NCBI GenBank assembly: GCA_900553815.1
Contig: USEY01000006.1
Span: forward strand, 20,972-84,971
Origin: an uncultured Bacteroides sp.
GTDB lineage: Bacteria; Bacteroidota; Bacteroidia; Bacteroidales; Bacteroidaceae
DNA: 64,000 bases
Reading direction: 5' to 3'
Shown here: one piece after another, positions 46,601-54,999 of the stretch
Layout of the letters: each line of letters starts with the position of its first letter
Position numbering within the stretch: the first letter of the stretch is position 1
Translations under genes and position numbers: made by a program
Notes under the pieces: model-generated
The model's database searches: none
What the model was told of the DNA's origin: nothing
Seen by the model: only the letters and a program-made list of their open reading frames with translations

Positions 46601-49600
46601 GGCGTTGTTGCGTATGCCTATCATGATGGTCTTCACCTCGGCCAGGGAGGGATTGCCGATGACGCTGACGCGGTTGGCCGGATGCTCGGCGTCGTACTCC
46701 GAGTAGAGCTTGCCGTAGCTGATGCCACTGTTGGGCGTGTCTTTCAGGCGGTTTCGGTTGCGCTTCACGTCAGTAAGCAGCGACAGGTCGATGTCGAGGT
46801 TGTTGTCCGTGGGCCAGATGGCGAGCTGGCCGGCACTGCCGCTGTAGGTGCCGTGGGGCGTGAGCGTCAGCGGAATCTCGTACTCGTAGTAGTTGCTGCG
46901 ATAGTCGGAGCCCAGGCGTATGAATACGCTCAGTTCACCGTCCTGCGGGTCGTAGCGCAGGTCGGGCAGGGCCTCGGCGTGGGCAAACATTTGCAGGCGT
47001 TTATATTGGCGCATGTCCATACTGGTGTTCTTGTACACGGCGCGGGCATCGCCCGGTGCCAGGCCGTCGGCCTTCAGGCTGAGGGCCTGCTCGTTCTCTT
47101 GGCGCAGTTGAGGCTGGCCGGGGTCGATGACGCGGCTGATGCCCGGCGGCAGCAGGTAGTTCACGGGGGTGCGGTCGGCATTCTCCTCGATGTTGACGGC
47201 CGAGACATCAAGCGTGGCTGAGGAGGCGACGGAGCCGTTGGTCAGCGCGTCAGTATAGGTGCGCCATTCGCCGCGCACCAGTTCCAGCGTGGCAAAGCGC
47301 AGCACCACGGGGCGGCTGAATCCCGTCAGGAACATGCGCATGAAGCGGATGGACTTGAAGTCCTTGATGTTTCCGATGGCTTCACCGCTGCGCACCGGCA
47401 CCTTGAACTGGTACCAGGTTACCTCCTCGCGGTTGCCGTTGCGCAGGTGTACGTTCACCGTGCGCTTGTCGGTGATGTAGTTCTCGCCGACTTTCAGGTC
47501 CGAGGGGCGCAGGCTGATGCGGTATTGGTAATACTTCTCGTTCTCGTTGAGGGTATTATCCTGGTTGATGTCTTCCACGTCAGGGGTTGTCTTGGCCGAG
47601 ATGTCGTAGCGTTCGGGCGAGTCTTCCGAGGTGGTGGAGTTTCCCTCCGTATTGTTGTAGTATTTGTAGCGGTCGAGTATGGAACGCTCTTCCTGGTCGT
47701 AGTCGGTGCCGCGGAAGTAGTGGTAGTTGTCGGCAGCGGGGTCGTCGTAGAAGCGTGTGTAGGCGTCAGGGCTTACGATGGCCTGCACCTTGTTCAGGTA
47801 GTCGTTGTAGGTGCTGAAGCCACGCTCGTCTTCGGTGCTCAGTCCGTTGAGGCCCACGTCTTGCAGGCGGCGCGTTCCGCTGCTGGTGTCGAAGGCGTAG
47901 ACCACGCTTCGGTCGCGGGGCACGCGGCCCCATACGGTCTCTTCCGTCCGCGTCAGGTCGCCGTCGGTGGGCAGTCCGTTCTCAAAGAATTTTTTGCCAT
48001 CTTTCAGAATGTCCTCCGACACCTCGCCCAGGTTGATGTACAGGTAGCCGCCTGCGTCGGCGGTAGTACCTGCTTCCTCGTCGTAGATGAAGGGGTCGAG
48101 CAGCCAGAAGGACACGTATTCGATGTTGGCCGTTTCGAAGTCGCTTGTCTCCAGCTTGCGCATCATGCCGCCCCAGCGGCGTTCGGGGTTGCGCAGGGTT
48201 CCGTCTGAGTTCAGGTTTGTGTCCAGGTTGTAGGGACCACGTTCCTGCGGGTAGTAGGCCATGTTGAGTACGTTGATGGCTGCCGTTTCCTGATAGGCTG
48301 TCTCACGGTTTGGAAACAACTCCTGCTCGTAGACTTCGCGCACGTAATGGTTGCTGAGCTGGTCGAGGTCGTTCTTGATGTGGGCCGGCGTCAGCGAGGA
48401 GTTGCGGCGGGTAAATATGCCGTCAATGAAGTACCAGGCCAGCAGGGCGCGGTTCTTACCGTAGTCGATGTTGTTGCTGAGCGATGCCTCGGGAAACAGG
48501 GAAGAGGACGATGAGTTATAGGGCGTGGAGGCGAGCATCCAGTACGAGGGCTGCTTCAGGTCGATGCCGTTTTGCGTACTCTCAAAGTCGTCCACGTAGG
48601 AGGCGTCCTGTTGCAGTCCGCTGCCGTGTCCGGGTATGAGGTGGGCAAACTCGGCGGTGAAGTTGAGGCTGCTGGGAGCGGTGGCGTCTACAAACGGCAG
48701 CTTGTCCAGCATGTCGGTGAGCCATTGGCTTTGCGTCTTCCACGAGGCGTTCAGTCCCCAGAGTGTATTGTTGATGGGTTCGTCGCCCATGTTCACCTTG
48801 CTTGTCAGTGCTTTCTCGCTGAGGTGCATCAGCGTGCCGCCCAGCTGGAAATTGCGCGTAAAGTCATAGCTGAAGTTCATGCCCATCATGGTCTTGCGTT
48901 GCATGTTGTAAAGCGTATTGCTCTCCAGGTCAACGCTGATAGACGTGCCGGCGTCGATGATGTTCTGGTTCAGGATGGTGACGATACCCAGTGTGTAATC
49001 CACGGTGTAGTCGGCGTTCTCGGTCAGGGTGACGCCGCCTGCGGTGACACGAACCGACCCTTGCGGGATGTTCATGGCGCCGAGGTTGATTTCGTTGGCG
49101 TTGGATGCCCGGAACTCACCCGTCAGACGGAACTTGTTCTTCTCGGCCGTTTGCTGTGCCACGGTACGGGTCGAGTCATAGAGTTCCTGAAACACATACT
49201 TGTCGGCCAGTTGGTCGTTGCCTATCTGCTGGCGCAGGTAGCTGCCGAAAGGCTCGACCACGGGGAAGAAGATGCGTCCGTCGGTGGCATTGATGGTGTA
49301 GCCGTCCACGAAGTCGAAGAATCCGTCGGCGCCTACCTGGTTCTGACTGTTCAGGCGGTCCAGTCCCAATACGCGGATAAGGGGCGTCTTGGCTATCTTG
49401 CCTTCGGGCAGATAACGCAGGTAGACGCCGGTGGTGTCGCTCTGGTAGGTAATGTTGAGCTGAAAGCTTTCCTTTTGCACGGAGTAGGCGTTGAGGCTGT
49501 AGACGTTCTTCATCATCAGGTCCCAGCAGCCGTCGCCCGGACTGTTCGACGTGTTCTTCAGCAGTTTGACATAAAGGCTTTGGGTGTTGTCTTTGATATC

Positions 49601-51004
49601 CGACGAAAATTCACCCACCTGGTAGCTGCGGCCGCCCAACGTGTACTCAAAGGCAACGGCCAGCACTTCGTCGGGCTGCAGCGCCTGTTTGAGCGACAGG
49701 TAACCGAGCTTGGTGTTGAGCGTATATTCTGACGAGGAGAGCAGGCGGGCATTCTCTATTTTCTCGTACTGCACGCCGCCTTCCATGCCGGGAATGGCAC
49801 CGAGCGTGCTGTTGACCTGGCTGATGTCGCGGGCGGCGGCATAGGCGGTGGTCATCTGCTGGTACAGCGTATTAGAGCTGTTGGCCGGAGCGTTGAGCGT
49901 GGACGAGGGATTACCCGGCACGCCACCGCCCTGCCAAGTCGGGTTGTCGATGTGGAAGGCTTCGCCCAGGTCGGTGAAGGCTACGATGTTGCGCGGGTTG
50001 TCGTAGTTGCCCCGCTTGTTGGTTACCCACACCTCGATGCGGTTGATGGTGACGCCCGACAGAATGTTGGGTAGCTGCGCCATGCTCTTGTCGTAAGTGT
50101 CGCGGAAGTAATGGGCCAGGAAGAAGTGGCGGTTCTCCTCGTAGTTGTCGGCCTGGAAGTCGAAGCTGGTAGTCTGTACGCCGCCCTTGCTGGTGACGGT
50201 CTTCGACTCGCTTTCCTGCTGGCTGATGACGGTCTGTAGTTTCAGTTTGCCAAATTGCAGGTCGGTGCGCAGGCCGAAGAGGGTAGAGGCACCCTTTATC
50301 AGCGAGTTATTACTGGTCAGGCTCACGTTGCCCGCCTCTATCAGCTTGATGATTTCGTCTTCTTTGCCCTCGTATTTCAGTTTCAGCTGCTTGGTGTCGA
50401 AGTCGAAGGTGGCGTCGGTGTTGTAGTTCATGTTCATGTCCACCTTGTCGCCCACTTTTCCGTTGACATTGACATTCACCTTCTCGTCGAAGTCAAAGCC
50501 CCACGTCTTGCGTTGGCTCTCGGGCAGCGACGGGTTCTTCACGTTCTTGTAGTTGACACCGAAGCTCAGTTCGGCACTACCTTGCGTCTTGATTTGCACA
50601 CCGCCGGGTCCGAAGATTTTCTCGGCCGGACCCAGGTCGAACTTCATGTCGAGGAAGTCGAATTCATCTTTCTTCTTGCCTGCCTCTTCACCGTTCTTCT
50701 GCCGGTAGTAAGACTGCATGGACTGGCGCATGGTCCAGTCCAGGTATTCTTGTTCGGTCATCAGCCTTGGTACCTCCAGGTCGATGTCGCCCAACTTGCG
50801 GCGGATGAGGTAGACACGGTTCTTGGCATCGTATTCCACTACCGTACGGATATTGTCGGGCATCCGCAGCTGTCCGGCTTTCAGCGTGTCGCCGGGCAAT
50901 GTCAGCGGTGTCGTTGTTTCTTGTCCCACGGCTTGGAAATTGCCCGTGGCAAGACACAACAGCAAGAGCAGGACAATATGGAACTTCCGTATGGACTTCA
51001 TCAA
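43646..51004 (-). CDS. sprA: Cell-surface protein SprA (type IX secretion/gliding translocon homologue)
   Basis: This 2452-residue outer-membrane protein has a signal peptide (MMKSIRKFHIVLLLLLCLATGNF). It carries SprA-type segments such as GPGGVQIKTQGSAELSFGVNYK near residue 130 and NMNYNTDATFDFDTKQLKLKYEG. Others are YTLNTKLGYLSLKQALQPDEVLAVAFEYT and many beta strands through to SDFGVTLKFSLNR. In Flavobacterium johnsoniae SprA forms a very large single-chain barrel that exports type IX secretion cargo. Bacteroides gut species generally lack the full system, so the role here is unclear. It is preceded by ruvA (67-bp gap) in the usual Bacteroidetes order. Confidence 0.93.
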   Translation of the reverse strand: MMKSIRKFHIVLLLLLCLATGNFQAVGQETTTPLTLPGDTLKAGQLRMPDNIRTVVEYDAKNRVYLIRRKLGDIDLEVPRLMTEQEYLDWTMRQSMQSYYRQKNGEEAGKKKDEFDFLDMKFDLGPAEKIFGPGGVQIKTQGSAELSFGVNYKNVKNPSLPESQRKTWGFDFDEKVNVNVNGKVGDKVDMNMNYNTDATFDFDTKQLKLKYEGKEDEIIKLIEAGNVSLTSNNSLIKGASTLFGLRTDLQFGKLKLQTVISQQESESKTVTSKGGVQTTSFDFQADNYEENRHFFLAHYFRDTYDKSMAQLPNILSGVTINRIEVWVTNKRGNYDNPRNIVAFTDLGEAFHIDNPTWQGGGVPGNPSSTLNAPANSSNTLYQQMTTAYAAARDISQVNSTLGAIPGMEGGVQYEKIENARLLSSSEYTLNTKLGYLSLKQALQPDEVLAVAFEYTLGGRSYQVGEFSSDIKDNTQSLYVKLLKNTSNSPGDGCWDLMMKNVYSLNAYSVQKESFQLNITYQSDTTGVYLRYLPEGKIAKTPLIRVLGLDRLNSQNQVGADGFFDFVDGYTINATDGRIFFPVVEPFGSYLRQQIGNDQLADKYVFQELYDSTRTVAQQTAEKNKFRLTGEFRASNANEINLGAMNIPQGSVRVTAGGVTLTENADYTVDYTLGIVTILNQNIIDAGTSISVDLESNTLYNMQRKTMMGMNFSYDFTRNFQLGGTLMHLSEKALTSKVNMGDEPINNTLWGLNASWKTQSQWLTDMLDKLPFVDATAPSSLNFTAEFAHLIPGHGSGLQQDASYVDDFESTQNGIDLKQPSYWMLASTPYNSSSSSLFPEASLSNNIDYGKNRALLAWYFIDGIFTRRNSSLTPAHIKNDLDQLSNHYVREVYEQELFPNRETAYQETAAINVLNMAYYPQERGPYNLDTNLNSDGTLRNPERRWGGMMRKLETSDFETANIEYVSFWLLDPFIYDEEAGTTADAGGYLYINLGEVSEDILKDGKKFFENGLPTDGDLTRTEETVWGRVPRDRSVVYAFDTSSGTRRLQDVGLNGLSTEDERGFSTYNDYLNKVQAIVSPDAYTRFYDDPAADNYHYFRGTDYDQEERSILDRYKYYNNTEGNSTTSEDSPERYDISAKTTPDVEDINQDNTLNENEKYYQYRISLRPSDLKVGENYITDKRTVNVHLRNGNREEVTWYQFKVPVRSGEAIGNIKDFKSIRFMRMFLTGFSRPVVLRFATLELVRGEWRTYTDALTNGSVASSATLDVSAVNIEENADRTPVNYLLPPGISRVIDPGQPQLRQENEQALSLKADGLAPGDARAVYKNTSMDMRQYKRLQMFAHAEALPDLRYDPQDGELSVFIRLGSDYRSNYYEYEIPLTLTPHGTYSGSAGQLAIWPTDNNLDIDLSLLTDVKRNRNRLKDTPNSGISYGKLYSEYDAEHPANRVSVIGNPSLAEVKTIMIGIRNNARSTKSVEVWVNELRLTEFNEEGGWAVQSNLNLQLSDVATVNMGAHYETAGFGGLEQSVSERRMDDYLQYNFATSFDLGRFLPKQLKLSAPIYYSYSKEQTTPKYNPLNKDMLLDDALSALSSDRDRDSLMNIAREVTTYRNFSLSNMRLGIQSKRPMPYDPANFSFSYAHSKRHNQGSTTAYENETDWQGSMSYNFAPVYKPWEPFKGIKSKSPWLKLLKEMDINWLPQSIAFNTDLSRHYYELQLRDMEALTAGASSGMPTGDGTEGIPVSFAKEFLWNRDFALRWDLTKNLQMNFTSATHAEIEEPYGVVNKELYPDEYTQWKDSVKRSLLSLGTPIDYQQTFNLNYKLPFSLLPATDWISADTRFASSYNWARGVLLADGTDTGNTISNQRSIDLNGRFNLETLYNKVPYLKQVNRRFSSSYRKPEPKRNAKKPKTYSKEITLKPDTTTTIRHNLGTRRLRLQARHQGKNYKLRYKVMDNNTLRIENRDTVRIKLTVAPGPNIEDTRWYKLGQHAARLAMSIRNFSFSYRNSYAMTLPGFLPSVGDMLGQKKNNGLMAPGLDFAFGLTGDGYIDRARERGWLAGSDSVVSPASTNAQEDLQMRMTVEPLRDLKIDLNAQLTRNNSREIQFMFDNAPETRSGNFSMTIISIRTAFERHSAGNGYRSQSFERFLSNLDVVRDRVEAQYTGAQYPVGSNLAGQTFDPANGTVDRYSPDVMIPAFLAAYTGRDASKVGLDLLPGLLSLMPNWSITYSGLSKLPWVKKHFRSVNLNHAYRSTYSVGSYNTFQSFMSYMGDLGFVEDVLTGNPVPSTRFDIGSVSINEQFAPFFGIDLSLKNGMTAKAEYRKTRVLTLSTTALQIVETSSDDLVLGLGYKINNFRIGGSRRNVKNSKSLVTNDLTLRADVSLRSQSALCRDIQTGLTQATTGNRALKILCTADYNLSRMLTLRLYYDRQQDTPLISSSSYPVVTSDFGVTLKFSLNR

Positions 51005-51071
51005 CGATATGTCAGTTTAGCATGCTTGGCAAAACGGGTGGATATAGATATAAGGACAAGGCCGACAACTG

Positions 51072-51674
51072 TCACAGTCGCTTGAGGGCTGCCTTGATGA
51101 CCTGTTCTACCGGTGCGTCGGGGGTTTCTTTCAGAATGGCCAGTACCACCTTCTGCGAGGGTGCCTGGGCAAATCCCAGCATGGTGAGTGCTTCGATGGC
51201 TTCTTCCTGCACTTCGGCATTGGCCGGTGTCAGCAGGCTGCCGCTCATGCCTGTAGCCGTTGCGGTTACGGTAGTGGTCTTTATCTTGTCTTTCAGGTCT
51301 ACGATGATGCGTTGTGCCGTCTTCAGCCCAATACCTTTCACGGTCTTCAGCAGGTTGGCGTTCTCCGAGCTGATGACGTTCACCAGTTCGGCCGGCGAGA
51401 GGGCCGAGAGAATCATGCGTGCCGTGTTGCCGCCAATGCCCGATACGGAAATCAGCAGCAGAAACAATTCACGCTCCTGCTTGTCGGCAAATCCATAGAG
51501 CTGGTAGGCGTCTTCGCGGATGGCTTCGTAGATATAGAGTTTACATTCCTTCTTGCCTTGAATGGCAGCATAGGTGTTGAGCGATATGCTGGCCGCATAG
51601 CCCACACCGTTACAATCGATTACTGCGGTTGCCGGGCTAAGCTCGGCAAGTCCGCCCCTGAGATATTCTATCAT
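51072..51674 (-). CDS. ruvA: Holliday junction branch migration protein RuvA
   Basis: This 200-residue protein has an N-terminal OB fold ([12 protein letters not shown]), tandem helix-hairpin-helix motifs ([17 protein letters not shown] and [23 protein letters not shown]), a flexible linker and the C-terminal RuvB-contacting domain ([16 protein letters not shown]). It binds four-way junctions and directs the RuvB motor. It heads the ruvA-sprA operon. Confidence 0.96.
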   Translation of the reverse strand: MIEYLRGGLAELSPATAVIDCNGVGYAASISLNTYAAIQGKKECKLYIYEAIREDAYQLYGFADKQERELFLLLISVSGIGGNTARMILSALSPAELVNVISSENANLLKTVKGIGLKTAQRIIVDLKDKIKTTTVTATATGMSGSLLTPANAEVQEEAIEALTMLGFAQAPSQKVVLAILKETPDAPVEQVIKAALKRL

Positions 51675-51837
51675 AATGTTTATATAACGTAGTTCGTAGC
51701 AGAATATTGTATGTGCTCCATGAACCTTTTGCCGGAATCTTTGTTTATTTCTCTGACCCGGCCGGAATAAGTTTCTAAATCTGTGTTAATCTCTGTAATC
51801 ATTGCTGTAGATTGTGGAGTAATAACAGAAAAAAGAC

Positions 51838-51845
51838 TACTTTTG
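51838..51845 (+). promoter_or_regulatory. Predicted ddh promoter, -7 box
   Basis: TACTTTTG followed by CAGCC, 43 bp before the start codon. Confidence 0.6.
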
Positions 51846-51888
51846 CAGCCAATATACAGAAAACTGATAACTAAATATAGAATAAAAG

Positions 51889-52788
51889 ATGAAAAAAGTA
51901 AGAGCTGCCATCGTTGGTTATGGCAATATAGGACACTATGTGTTGGAGGCGTTGCAGGCAGCGCCCGACTTTGAAATAGCAGGTGTTGTACGTCGTGCCG
52001 GAGCAGAAAACCGTCCGGCTGAACTGAGTGCATATCCGGTAGTGAAAGATATAAAGGAACTGGACCAGGTAGACGTAGCCATCTTGTGTACTCCGACACG
52101 CAGCGTGGAAAAGTATGCCAAGGAAATTCTGGCACTGGGAATCCATACCGTAGACAGCTTTGATATTCACACCGGCATTCCTGCCCTGCGTCGTACGCTA
52201 GATGCTGAAGCCAAGGCTCACAATACGGTATCTATCATCTCGGCCGGTTGGGATCCGGGAAGTGACTCGGTAGTGCGTACACTGCTTGAGGCTATCGCTC
52301 CCAAGGGCATTACTTACACCAACTTTGGTCCTGGTATGAGTATGGGACACACTGTAGCCGTGAAAGCCATTGAGGGTGTAAAGGCTGCATTGTCTATGAC
52401 GATTCCTACCGGAACCGGCATTCATCGACGCATGGTATATGTGGAACTGAAAGACGGTTACAAGCTGGAGCAGGTGGCTGCCGCCATCAAGGCTGACCCT
52501 TACTTTGTGAACGACGAGACGCACGTGAAGGAAGTGCCCAGTGTAGATGCTTTGCTTGACATGGGACACGGTGTAAACCTGACACGCAAGGGTGTTTCTG
52601 GCAAAACACAGAACCAGCTCTTCGAGTTCAACATGCGCATTAACAACCCGGCGCTGACTGCACAGGTACTGGTTTGTGTGGCTCGTGCTGCCATGCGCCA
52701 ACAGCCCGGTTGCTACACGATGGTCGAAATACCCGTCATCGACTTGCTGCCCGGCGAGCGCGAAGAATGGATTGCTCACTTGGTATAA
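51889..52788 (+). CDS. ddh: meso-Diaminopimelate D-dehydrogenase
   Basis: This 299-residue protein has an N-terminal NADP-binding motif (RAAIVGYGNIGHYVLEAL) and the dehydrogenase signature ISAGWDPGSDSVVRTLLEAIAP. It also has FGPGMSMGHTVAVKAIEGVK and C-terminal GVNLTRKGVSGKTQNQLFEF. Ddh makes meso-diaminopimelate from tetrahydrodipicolinate in a single step for peptidoglycan and lysine synthesis. It is monocistronic and ends at a strong hairpin. Confidence 0.95.
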   Translation: MKKVRAAIVGYGNIGHYVLEALQAAPDFEIAGVVRRAGAENRPAELSAYPVVKDIKELDQVDVAILCTPTRSVEKYAKEILALGIHTVDSFDIHTGIPALRRTLDAEAKAHNTVSIISAGWDPGSDSVVRTLLEAIAPKGITYTNFGPGMSMGHTVAVKAIEGVKAALSMTIPTGTGIHRRMVYVELKDGYKLEQVAAAIKADPYFVNDETHVKEVPSVDALLDMGHGVNLTRKGVSGKTQNQLFEFNMRINNPALTAQVLVCVARAAMRQQPGCYTMVEIPVIDLLPGEREEWIAHLV

Positions 52789-52840
52789 GGATGTAGCCGG
52801 AATGGCGATAATAATAGATTGGTTGCGGTATTTATAGGAG

Positions 52841-52869
52841 GGACATGCCTTGCGGGGCATGTCCTTTTT
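52841..52869 (+). terminator. ddh terminator
   Basis: Arms GGACATGCC (52841-52849) and GGCATGTCC (52856-52864) followed by five T residues. Confidence 0.85.
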
Positions 52870-52873
52870 GTTA

Positions 52874-53010
52874 TCCCCTCTCGTCACCTATCCTGAATGT
52901 CATAGGATTCATACCCTTGAATCCCCTCGCATCACCTACCCTGAATGCCATAGGATTCATACCCCTGAATCCTCTCGCATCACTTACCCTGAATGCCATA
53001 GGATTCAGGG
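52874..53010. repeat. 48-bp tandem repeat, about three copies
   Basis: CTGAATG recurs at 52893, 52941 and 52989, exactly 48 bp apart, in a unit containing CATAGGATTCATACCC. Each unit can form hairpins (GGATTCA/TGAATCC). The last one ends in the stronger pair ACCCTGAAT / ATTCAGGGT. The repeat lies between convergent ddh and the frameshifted lipoprotein gene. Confidence 0.85.
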
Positions 53011-53015
53011 TGGGC

Positions 53016-53296
53016 TCAGTTTAGATTGTAGGTATAGCTTTGTCGATAACTTTGGCCGTAGCTGGTGGTCTGGACTACGCAACCGGTCACTATGCCGTTG
53101 GTGTCCAATTGATAAGTGTAGTCAGTACGTTCCGTGCTTTCTTCGTTATCGATAGGCGACAGGCGCTGCATCAGATAGGGCCAGGCATCGCCCAGCCATT
53201 TACCGTAGATGCCTTCGGTTCGTCGTTGCAAGCAGACACAGTGCAGAGCAACAACAGACAGATGGTGAGCTGGTTGGCGATGCTATGCAGCTTCAT
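53016..53296 (-). pseudogene. Small lipoprotein gene with frameshift
   Basis: An ATG at 53296 opens a good lipoprotein signal peptide, MKLHSIANQLTICLLLLCTV with SAC (Cys23), followed by NDEP. That frame then stops early. The following frame, entered near 53213-53220, reads EGIYGKWLGDAWPYLMQRL and continues with YTYQLDTNGIVTG to a natural stop. Joining the two frames needs a one-base change and would give a protein of about 93 residues. It starts 12 bp after the S41 peptidase stop, so it was likely its operon partner. A sequencing error is also possible. Confidence 0.7.
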
Positions 53297-53308
53297 GACA
53301 TATTGGTG

Positions 53309-54655
53309 TTAGTTCATGCGGAGCCCGGTGCTGAAGTGACGGCGTGTGTTGACGTGTTTCACGGCTGTCATATTTCGGCTCAGCCTGGTCTGTACGTTTT
53401 CGTCAGGAGTAGTTTCGCCATTTATCAAGGCAATGGCTTTAGCCAGCAAAGTTTCGTTGGGATCGCCGAATGGCAATACGGTAGCCAGGTTGCTCAGGCT
53501 GCCGACCTGTTCGTCGGGGGTGAAACCTGAAGCGTAGTCGGCTGTACCCTGAGCATTGAACACTTCGCACACTACCGGTCGCAAGCAGTAGCTGTGCTTT
53601 TGCGAACAGAATGGTTCGGTGGCAACGGTCTGTCCTTTTGTCTTTTCGCCCACGATGAAAACGTCCATGTATGGTTTGAGACAATTTATCAGCATCTCGG
53701 AAGCACCGGCCGTGGTGGTGCTGGTCAGTACGTAGAGACGTGTCAGACCCAGGTTGGCCGTACCTTGCAGCAGGGATTCGTCCAGTGTGAGGGTGCGGTC
53801 TTTGGTGCTTTTCTTATCGCTGTATTTCAGTTGTGCCAGCGCATTGCCCATTTGGTTGGCAGGTGCCAGTATGGCTGCCATCAGCTCCACACTTTCCATG
53901 TCTCCGCCTGCGTTGTAGCGCAGGTCAAGTACAACGTCACTAACATTGCTATCCTTGAACTGCTGGGCGTATTGTTTCACCTCGTCGGCGTTGTCGGGGC
54001 TGAAGGTATTGTAGAGCATGTAGCCTATGTGTTTGCCGTTTTGTTCAAGTACCTGGCAGACAGGAATGTCTTTGTCCTGTATGTCGCGTGTGGTCGGTAG
54101 TTGAGTTTCCCGGTCGGCCTTGACGAATCCCACGGTCTCGCCTTCCTCATCGGTCGTTTCGTCGTAGGTGCCTACAAGCAGTTTCTTGGCTGTGCCTTCG
54201 GTCAGTATGGTCTCATTCTTTTTGGTGATGTATTCGTTGTCCACCATCATTATCCATTCGCCCCGTTTCAGTCCGGCTTCTTCGGCCGGTGAGCCAGGCA
54301 TGATGTAGGTGACCAAGGCATTATAGGCCGTGTCGTTGTCGGCTATCGAATAGAGGGTATAGTCGAAGCCATAGCCTGTCTCGGGCACATCGTAGAGTGA
54401 GTCGATGCGCGAGTATCCGTCGTCGAGCGATGAAAGCAGGCTGTTGAGGAAGGTGGCGGGTTCGCTGAAGTAGTTCAGGCTTTCAGACGAGGGTATGTCC
54501 TTGTACCACAGGTATTCTTCCCGCATCAGGCTGTCAATCCACATGTCTCTTTGTGTCAGCGGATAGTATTCTTCCCAGCGGTTTACTCCGCACGACGCCA
54601 GGAAGGGCATGGCCAGTGTGACCAGCAGCAACAGTTGTAGGTATCTTTTTTTCAT
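53309..54655 (-). CDS. S41-family peptidase lipoprotein
   Basis: This 448-residue protein has a lipobox LASC (Cys22) and a PDZ-like domain (about 95-165; PGSPAEEAGLKRGEWIMMVD). The tail-specific protease domain has DLRYNAGGD at 244-252, the nucleophile Ser319 in TTAGASEML and a Lys at 338/340 in VGEKTKGQT. It is probably anchored to the outer membrane. The target is unknown. It is followed by the frameshifted lipoprotein gene. Confidence 0.9.
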   Translation of the reverse strand: MKKRYLQLLLLVTLAMPFLASCGVNRWEEYYPLTQRDMWIDSLMREEYLWYKDIPSSESLNYFSEPATFLNSLLSSLDDGYSRIDSLYDVPETGYGFDYTLYSIADNDTAYNALVTYIMPGSPAEEAGLKRGEWIMMVDNEYITKKNETILTEGTAKKLLVGTYDETTDEEGETVGFVKADRETQLPTTRDIQDKDIPVCQVLEQNGKHIGYMLYNTFSPDNADEVKQYAQQFKDSNVSDVVLDLRYNAGGDMESVELMAAILAPANQMGNALAQLKYSDKKSTKDRTLTLDESLLQGTANLGLTRLYVLTSTTTAGASEMLINCLKPYMDVFIVGEKTKGQTVATEPFCSQKHSYCLRPVVCEVFNAQGTADYASGFTPDEQVGSLSNLATVLPFGDPNETLLAKAIALINGETTPDENVQTRLSRNMTAVKHVNTRRHFSTGLRMN

Positions 54656-54676
54656 ACGTTTCTATTAGTGTGGTTG

Positions 54677-54684
54677 CAAATGTA
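54677..54684 (-). promoter_or_regulatory. Predicted S41 peptidase promoter, -7 box
   Basis: Minus-strand TACATTTG matches TAnnTTTG, 21 bp before the start codon. Confidence 0.6.
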
Positions 54685-54815
54685 GTAAATAGTTTGCTTG
54701 CTTGTGCCATGAGGTGTAAAGGAATTGAATATGTGATGTTCAGGAGATTGAGACGAACGACGCATTTCTTTTGCTAAAATCCTTAAATAAATACACTGTC
54801 TTGTTCTTTTGCTCG

Positions 54816-54823
54816 TATTTTTG
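54816..54823 (+). promoter_or_regulatory. Predicted kdgK promoter, -7 box
   Basis: TATTTTTG followed by CATAAG. It implies a leader of about 175 nt before the kdgK start, longer than for most genes in this window. Confidence 0.55.
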
Positions 54824-54999
54824 CATAAGAATAACGGGCAGAATAAGGCCTCGTTACAGACTTTATTTTCGCTTTAATCCGAATAAGATGTTGTGTATCT
54901 GTAGAATATCGGTTCGGCAACTTGCAGCTCGGACAAGCGGATGCAGGAATGGATGATGAGACAACAAACAAGATTATAATAATACAAAATAGCAGATAA

